Source: Gemmatimonadales bacterium
Lineage (GTDB): Bacteria > Gemmatimonadota > Gemmatimonadetes > Gemmatimonadales > GWC2-71-9
Length of the DNA stretch: 44,545 nucleotides
Assembly: GCA_013813435.1 (NCBI GenBank)
Contig: JACCRS010000081.1
Span: 1-44,545, forward strand
Reading direction: 5' to 3'
This document shows positions 40,653 to 44,545 of this stretch, piece by piece. Made by a program: the position numbers and the translations under genes. Positions within the stretch are counted from its first letter, which is position 1; every line of letters starts with the position of its first letter. Under the pieces are notes generated by a model. That model worked only from the letters and a program-made list of their open reading frames with translations. It was not told the origin of the DNA and did not search any database.

Positions 40653-42937
40653 CGGGCGCTCGCAATGCCGCCGGCAAGCTGCTTGTCAACCGGAAGGCTC
40701 CGAATCCGGCGGCGGGTTGCCGAGAAAATTGCGTTACACAGCGCGGGAGCTACCGGAGGAACCCCTGGTTCGCCCACACCGCCGGGCTGCTCCGTGCTGG
40801 GAAGTATGTGTACGCCGAACTCGCGCGGCGCGGCATCGATCCGGGCTACGCGGTAGTCGGTGTAGTTGGATTGGACCGGTCGCCCCTCCTTGAAGGTGAT
40901 CTCGCCATAGAGTGTATTGCCGATTCCCATGATGGTAGCGCCTTCCATCTGGGCGCGTACCCGTTCCGGATTCACGACCGTACCGGCATCGATGGCGACG
41001 TCTACACGCGGAATGGTGACGGTGCCGTCAGCCTTGATTTCCACCTCGATCACCGTTGCGACGTAGCTGAGAAAGCTCCGGTGTACCGCGATTCCCCTCC
41101 CGCGGCCGCTGCCGAGCGGCTTGCCCCAGCCCGACTTCTCGGCAACCAGCTCGAGAACCTTCCGGTAGCGCCCGGTGTCGATCGGGTAATCCTCGAAGCT
41201 GCGATCGTAGTTCGACGGCTTTGCCACCAGCCCGGCCTTGGTCATGTCAATGATCCGGTCCGGGCCGATGAGCTCGAGCAGGAAACCCTTGGGATCCTTG
41301 CCTGCGGCATGGGCCAGCTCGTCGGCAAACGAAGAGATGGCGAATGCGTGCGGGATGTTGATCACCGAACGGTACCAGCCGATGCGGGTCAGTGCGGCGG
41401 CGGGACCATTCTCACACCGAAGGTTCGGCACGGCGAACGGGAGGTCGGTGATGCCCTGGCCCACCTCTCCGTCCCCGGCGTAGACGGTGCCCGGAACGAA
41501 CGTGGCCATGATGGAGGGGAACGCGGTTCGGTGGAGCCACGAAGTTACTTTGCCGTTCGCGTCCAGACCGCCCTCGAGGTGTTGGGCCGCTACGGTGTGG
41601 AAGTAGTCGTGCTGGATGTCGTCCTCCCGGGTCCAGACAACCTTGACGGGCTTGCCGACTTCCCGGGCCAGCAGGGCCGCCTCCACGATGAAATCGGGCT
41701 TCGACTTCCGGCCAAATCCGCCACCCAGCAAGGTCACGCTGACTCGCACATTCTCCACCGGGATCTTTAGCGCGAGCGCTACGGTATCGCGGGCAGCCTG
41801 CGGGTGCTGGGTGGGTGCCCAGATGTCGCACTTGCCGTTCTCGAAGGTAGCGAGCGCCGCGAGTGGCTCCATCTGCGCGTGGCTCAGGTGCGGAACGTAG
41901 TAGTCTGCCTGCAGCCGCTTCGAAGCACTAGCCAGCGCCCGGGCAGCGTTTCCCTGGCTGCGGACGACCTTGCCGGCGCGCCGCACGCTGCGCTCCAGTT
42001 CGGTGCGGAACACCGCCGAGTCGTAGGTAGCATGGGGCCCGTGGTCCCAGTCGATTTTGAGTTTCTGCCGCCCTTGCAAGGCCGCCCAGGTGCTTCGGGC
42101 CAACACGGCCACACCACCAAGCGGCATGAAGGCCGAGGGAGGCGGGGCGGAGTCGAGCTGAACCACGCGCTCGACGCCCGGCACTTTTTCCGCCGCCGAG
42201 GAGTCCACCGACTTTACGGCCCCACCATAGACCGGCGGACGCGCGATCACTGCCACCAGCATGCCCTCGCGCCGGAGATCCATTCCGTACAGTGCCGCTC
42301 CGGAAATCATATCGGCCATGTCTACGCTGGGCATGTCCTTGCCGATATAACGAAACTGCTCCGGCCGCTTGAGCCGTATTGCCGCTTTGCCCGGCATGGG
42401 GAGCTCACGCGCAGTGGCCACCAGTTCCCCGTAGCCGAGCGTCCGCCCGCTGGAGCGGTGAGTCACTACATGCTGCCGGGCCTCGACCTCGGAAGCCGGT
42501 ACGCTCCACTGCTTCGCCGCCGCCGCCTCGAGCAGTGCGCGGCCGGTGGCGCCGGCCTCACGCAGCGCCCCATAGAAGTCCCGAATACTTCGCGAGCCAT
42601 CCGTGTTCTGAGATCCATAGGTTTTCTCATCTCCCAGTGCCTGCTCCACCTTCACCTGGCTCCAGTCGGCATCGAGCTCGTCGGCCACGATCATGGCCAC
42701 TGACGTGCGTATCCCCTGCCCCATCTCCGAGCGGTGGCAGATCACCGTCACGGTGCCGGTATCGTCCAGCCGGAGGTACGCGGCCGGTGTTACCGACGTC
42801 GTGGCGGCCTTGGGTGCTCCCCGCAACGCATCGCTCAGGCGCCGGCATCCGCTCAGCGACACCGCGAGAACCAGCCCGCCAGCGCCGAGCAGCTGCACGA
42901 ACTCGCGCCGTTCCATGCTCGTACTCTGGGAGTTCAT
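40649..42937 (-). CDS. Molybdenum hydroxylase large subunit (xanthine dehydrogenase family, IorB-like)
   Basis: 762 residues. The N-terminus MNSQSTSMERREFVQLLGAG plus a hydrophobic run and GC resembles a Tat signal, perhaps lipid-anchored. The body has the molybdopterin cytosine dinucleotide pattern: HRSEMGQGIRTSVAMIVADE, HLSHAQMEPLAALATFENGK, LLGGGFGRKSKPDFIVEAAL and, near the end, the Glu-bearing PGGVGEPGVPPVAPALCNAI (catalytic Glu in GVGEPG). This is the periplasmic two-subunit type (isoquinoline oxidoreductase / membrane-linked aldehyde dehydrogenase), which hydroxylates N-heterocycles or aldehydes using water. The partner 2Fe-2S gene is one base upstream. No FAD subunit or cytochrome is encoded nearby. 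Confidence 0.93.
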   Translation of the reverse strand: MNSQSTSMERREFVQLLGAGGLVLAVSLSGCRRLSDALRGAPKAATTSVTPAAYLRLDDTGTVTVICHRSEMGQGIRTSVAMIVADELDADWSQVKVEQALGDEKTYGSQNTDGSRSIRDFYGALREAGATGRALLEAAAAKQWSVPASEVEARQHVVTHRSSGRTLGYGELVATARELPMPGKAAIRLKRPEQFRYIGKDMPSVDMADMISGAALYGMDLRREGMLVAVIARPPVYGGAVKSVDSSAAEKVPGVERVVQLDSAPPPSAFMPLGGVAVLARSTWAALQGRQKLKIDWDHGPHATYDSAVFRTELERSVRRAGKVVRSQGNAARALASASKRLQADYYVPHLSHAQMEPLAALATFENGKCDIWAPTQHPQAARDTVALALKIPVENVRVSVTLLGGGFGRKSKPDFIVEAALLAREVGKPVKVVWTREDDIQHDYFHTVAAQHLEGGLDANGKVTSWLHRTAFPSIMATFVPGTVYAGDGEVGQGITDLPFAVPNLRCENGPAAALTRIGWYRSVINIPHAFAISSFADELAHAAGKDPKGFLLELIGPDRIIDMTKAGLVAKPSNYDRSFEDYPIDTGRYRKVLELVAEKSGWGKPLGSGRGRGIAVHRSFLSYVATVIEVEIKADGTVTIPRVDVAIDAGTVVNPERVRAQMEGATIMGIGNTLYGEITFKEGRPVQSNYTDYRVARIDAAPREFGVHILPSTEQPGGVGEPGVPPVAPALCNAIFSATRRRIRSLPVDKQLAGGIASAR

Positions 42938-42938
42938 G

Positions 42939-43391
42939 TCACGCCTCCACTGCCGCCGCCCGGATGGCGGCGCGGATGCGGACGTAAGTTCCGCAGCGGC
43001 AGATGTTGCCCGCCATGGCCTGATCTATCTCGGCATCGTTCGGCTTCGGGGTGGCCTCCAGCAGCGCCGCGGCCTGCATGATCTGCCCCGTCTGGCAGTA
43101 CCCGCACTGCGGAACGTTGTGCGCCCGCCATGCCCGCTGCACCGGATGAGACCCGTCTTTGCTAAGCCCCTCGATGGTGATGACTTTTCGCCCCTCCACC
43201 GCCGACACCGGTGTGACACACGCGCGTACGGCCTTCCCGTCGAGGTGAACGGTACAGGCACCGCAGGCCGAGACTCCGCAGCCGAATTTGGTGCCGGTAA
43301 GCCCGAGCTCGTCTCGGAGGTACCACAACAACGGCATCGCCTCGTCGCCGCTGAATTCCTGGCGCCTGCCGTTCACGGTCATGCTGATCAT
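42939..43391 (-). CDS. 2Fe-2S subunit of the molybdenum hydroxylase (IorA-like)
   Basis: 150 residues, standard length. The plant-ferredoxin-type cluster is [20 protein letters not shown] plus a downstream Cys (RACVTP). The second cluster is [17 protein letters not shown] with [25 protein letters not shown] opens the ferredoxin fold. It passes electrons from the molybdenum site to an acceptor, probably a periplasmic cytochrome not encoded in this window. It has no signal of its own, so it would be exported by hitch-hiking on the Tat signal of the large subunit, as in related enzymes. Confidence 0.95.
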   Translation of the reverse strand: MISMTVNGRRQEFSGDEAMPLLWYLRDELGLTGTKFGCGVSACGACTVHLDGKAVRACVTPVSAVEGRKVITIEGLSKDGSHPVQRAWRAHNVPQCGYCQTGQIMQAAALLEATPKPNDAEIDQAMAGNICRCGTYVRIRAAIRAAAVEA

Positions 43392-43619
43392 GGATCAACT
43401 CCTGATTCACTGTGCGGGCGGGCGGCGGGAACGGCTCGGCGGGGCAGTGCTCCGGGGCTTTCGGCGCCGTCATAAGGAGGTCTCCTGCAATCTGCTGTCT
43501 CGCCGGCTCAGCGCAAGAACATGGCGACGACCGAGGGCCCCCTCGCTGAACTCGGGGCAGGTCTGGCGGTGGAGGCGGGCCCGGTGCTATGCTGACGATC
43601 CTCCGATCCCGAGCCTGCC

Positions 43620-43871
43620 ATGCGATTTCCCATCTGCCTTTCCGTAGCACTACTGGTCGCTTGCGGCGCATCCGATCGGAAGCGACAGGTTGCCGAGTGC
43701 GTGGACATTTATCGAACCGCCTACGTGACTGGCGGGGTCCGTGAGTGCCTGGTCAAGCGCCACGGCTGGTCTGCTGAGGCCGCCGCCGACGCCCAGCGCG
43801 ATCTGGAGAGCCACCCGGACAGCGCGGCGTTGGGCGACAGTGGACAGGTGGGCGACAGCCTGCGGAGATAG
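43620..43871 (+). CDS. Small lipoprotein of unknown function
   Basis: 83 residues. MRFPICLSVALLVACGASDR has a lipobox (LVAC, Cys 15). The mature part has two further Cys (AECVDIY and RECLVKR) and ends in an acidic then basic tail. The Cys spacing could allow one disulfide. No domain is recognised. TATGCT about 30 bases before the ATG is a weak -10 candidate. It is divergent from the molybdenum enzyme operon and followed by the cloverleaf repeat five bases after its stop. Confidence 0.65.
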   Translation: MRFPICLSVALLVACGASDRKRQVAECVDIYRTAYVTGGVRECLVKRHGWSAEAAADAQRDLESHPDSAALGDSGQVGDSLRR

Positions 43872-43875
43872 TTCG

Positions 43876-43965
43876 AGTCATTGCGAGGGCGCTCAGCGCC
43901 CGAAGCAATCCAGCTGTCGGAACAACTGGATCGCCACGCGGGCCTAGGGCCCGCTCGCGATGACT
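43876..43965 (+). repeat. Cloverleaf-shaped palindromic repeat (GTCATTGCGAG family)
   Basis: An outer stem AGTCATTGCGAG (43876-43887) pairs with CTCGCGATGACT (43954-43965) with one mismatch. Inside are three hairpins: GGGCGC-TCA-GCGCCC (43887-43901); ATCCAGCTGT-CGGA-ACAACTGGAT (43908-43931, one mismatch); and GCGGGCC-TAG-GGCCCGC (43938-43954, perfect). The words GTCATTGCGAG and CGAAGCAATC recur in dispersed repeats of many bacteria. No coding capacity. Confidence 0.8.
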
Positions 43966-44000
43966 GGGTACTTGGCCCATTTGCGGGTTACGAGGCCGCT

Positions 44001-44545
44001 CTACTCCAGCTCTCCGGCCGTCACCTCCGGGTCCACCACGACAGTTGGGGTCGGAGCCGATGTCTCGACGCCCGGGGCAGGCGCCTTGCTCCCGTCGCCC
44101 TCGTCTTCCCGCTTCTCTCCTTTGACGTCGTCCAACGTTTCCTTTCTGATCCAGCCATGCGCCGCGGCGTGCCGTGCCGCCGCGAGGGTGTCGTCGGCCA
44201 GCACCAGCGTCGACCCGGCACCGACTATCCGCTCCGCCAGCGTGCGCATCGCCGGCGAATCCTCGGGATGCTGCCGGACGTTCCGGATGTACACGGCAAG
44301 AATGCGCTGCGGATGCGCTGCCACGATGTCGGCATAGATCTCCGAATCTTCTTGGGCGCTGTCCCCGATCAGGATGAACGGGAGGGACGGGTAGGTGGCG
44401 AGAATCTCGCGGATGATGCCGGTCTTGTAGCCGGCGTTTCGAAGCAGCGAGGGGGCCAGATCCCAATCGCGGAGCAGGAGTGGCCCGGTTGGGATCCGCT
44501 GGGCGTCGAGGAACTCCGCAATCACGTCGTACAGGTTCCAGGGAC
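44001..44545 (-). CDS. App1-like phosphatase domain protein (DUF2183), C-terminal part
   Basis: The track starts at GTG 44525, but the frame continues to the right edge as PWNLYDVIAEFLDAQRIPTG, which matches the conserved body of App1-family phosphatases, so the gene is truncated by the window. GPLLLRDWDLAPSLLR, IIREILATYPSLPFILIGDS and AQEDSEIYADIVAAHPQRIL are the family blocks; the IGDS Asp is a haloacid-dehalogenase-type metal ligand. The DxDxT catalytic motif lies beyond the window. Yeast App1 dephosphorylates phosphatidate; bacterial members are poorly studied. The C-terminal ~60 residues are acidic, Pro/Thr-rich and probably disordered. Confidence 0.85.
   Translation of the reverse strand, partial: PWNLYDVIAEFLDAQRIPTGPLLLRDWDLAPSLLRNAGYKTGIIREILATYPSLPFILIGDSAQEDSEIYADIVAAHPQRILAVYIRNVRQHPEDSPAMRTLAERIVGAGSTLVLADDTLAAARHAAAHGWIRKETLDDVKGEKREDEGDGSKAPAPGVETSAPTPTVVVDPEVTAGELE

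Noticed and set aside
40808-42703. Two plus-strand ORFs of 320 and 299 residues
   Set aside because: Both are antisense shadows of the molybdenum hydroxylase large subunit.
1-44545. tRNA or rRNA genes
   Set aside because: I looked for T-loop words such as GGTTCGAATCC with matching acceptor stems and for rRNA core words and found none.

Overview
The window is a GC-rich bacterial chromosome segment that is almost fully coding. It carries housekeeping genes and has no phage, plasmid, insertion sequence, CRISPR, rRNA or tRNA. The gene mix fits a diderm, non-proteobacterial lineage: a TolC-type outer-membrane channel beside non-proteobacterial gene orders, a bacillithiol gene, MglA/MglB polarity proteins, many exported proteins of unknown function, and many ATGA/GTGA stop-start overlaps. 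Gemmatimonadota or a close relative is my best guess. That is inference from gene content, not a database match.

Layout. (1) 1-2913, minus: the N-terminal ~970 residues of a very large multi-membrane sensor that runs off the left edge. The ORF track misses it because it is open-ended. (2) 2905-12351, plus: a degenerate creatininase-like gene, an exported protein, then a tripartite-efflux-like operon of TolC, periplasmic adaptor and four MacB/FtsX-type permeases arranged as two A-B pairs with no ATPase. (3) 12438-16529, plus: a DUF4349 lipoprotein, bacillithiol deacetylase bshB1, a cysteine desulfurase and mnmA. The last two overlap and plausibly supply sulfur for tRNA 2-thiolation. (4) 16575-24752, minus: promoter, SRP RNA, dnaX, ybaB, recR, a small membrane protein, mglB, mglA, pgsA, cinA, grpE and dnaJ. 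The scr-dnaX-ybaB-recR order is the same as in Bacillus. (5) 24767-33418, minus: an NTF2-like lipoprotein, a BrkB/YihY membrane protein, YtxH, class II aldolase, pgi, an MBL-fold hydrolase, pyk and an amidohydrolase, which together include a glycolytic cluster. (6) 33419-33814: an unusually AT-rich gap. (7) 33815-37724, minus: an exported protein, a peroxiredoxin-like protein, a TlpA-like thioredoxin, a CcdA/DsbD-type membrane protein and ispG; fabH is divergent. (8) 38841-44545: an aldo/keto reductase with a small partner, a CARDB lipoprotein, a two-subunit molybdenum hydroxylase, a small lipoprotein, a cloverleaf-shaped repeat and a partial App1-like phosphatase.

The most unusual signal lies outside the genes. 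Six places carry tandem 7-bp or 8-bp repeats, each followed by a reverse-complement array of the same unit, so each could fold into a hairpin. One of them is inside the dnaX coding sequence. They resemble the short tandemly repeated repetitive (STRR) heptamers of cyanobacteria, but the paired-inverted layout and the mix of 7- and 8-bp classes deserve attention. A second repeat at 43876-43965 folds by eye into an outer stem with three hairpins. Several genes also have a TANNNT box 5-7 bases before the start codon and no Shine-Dalgarno sequence, which suggests leaderless transcripts.
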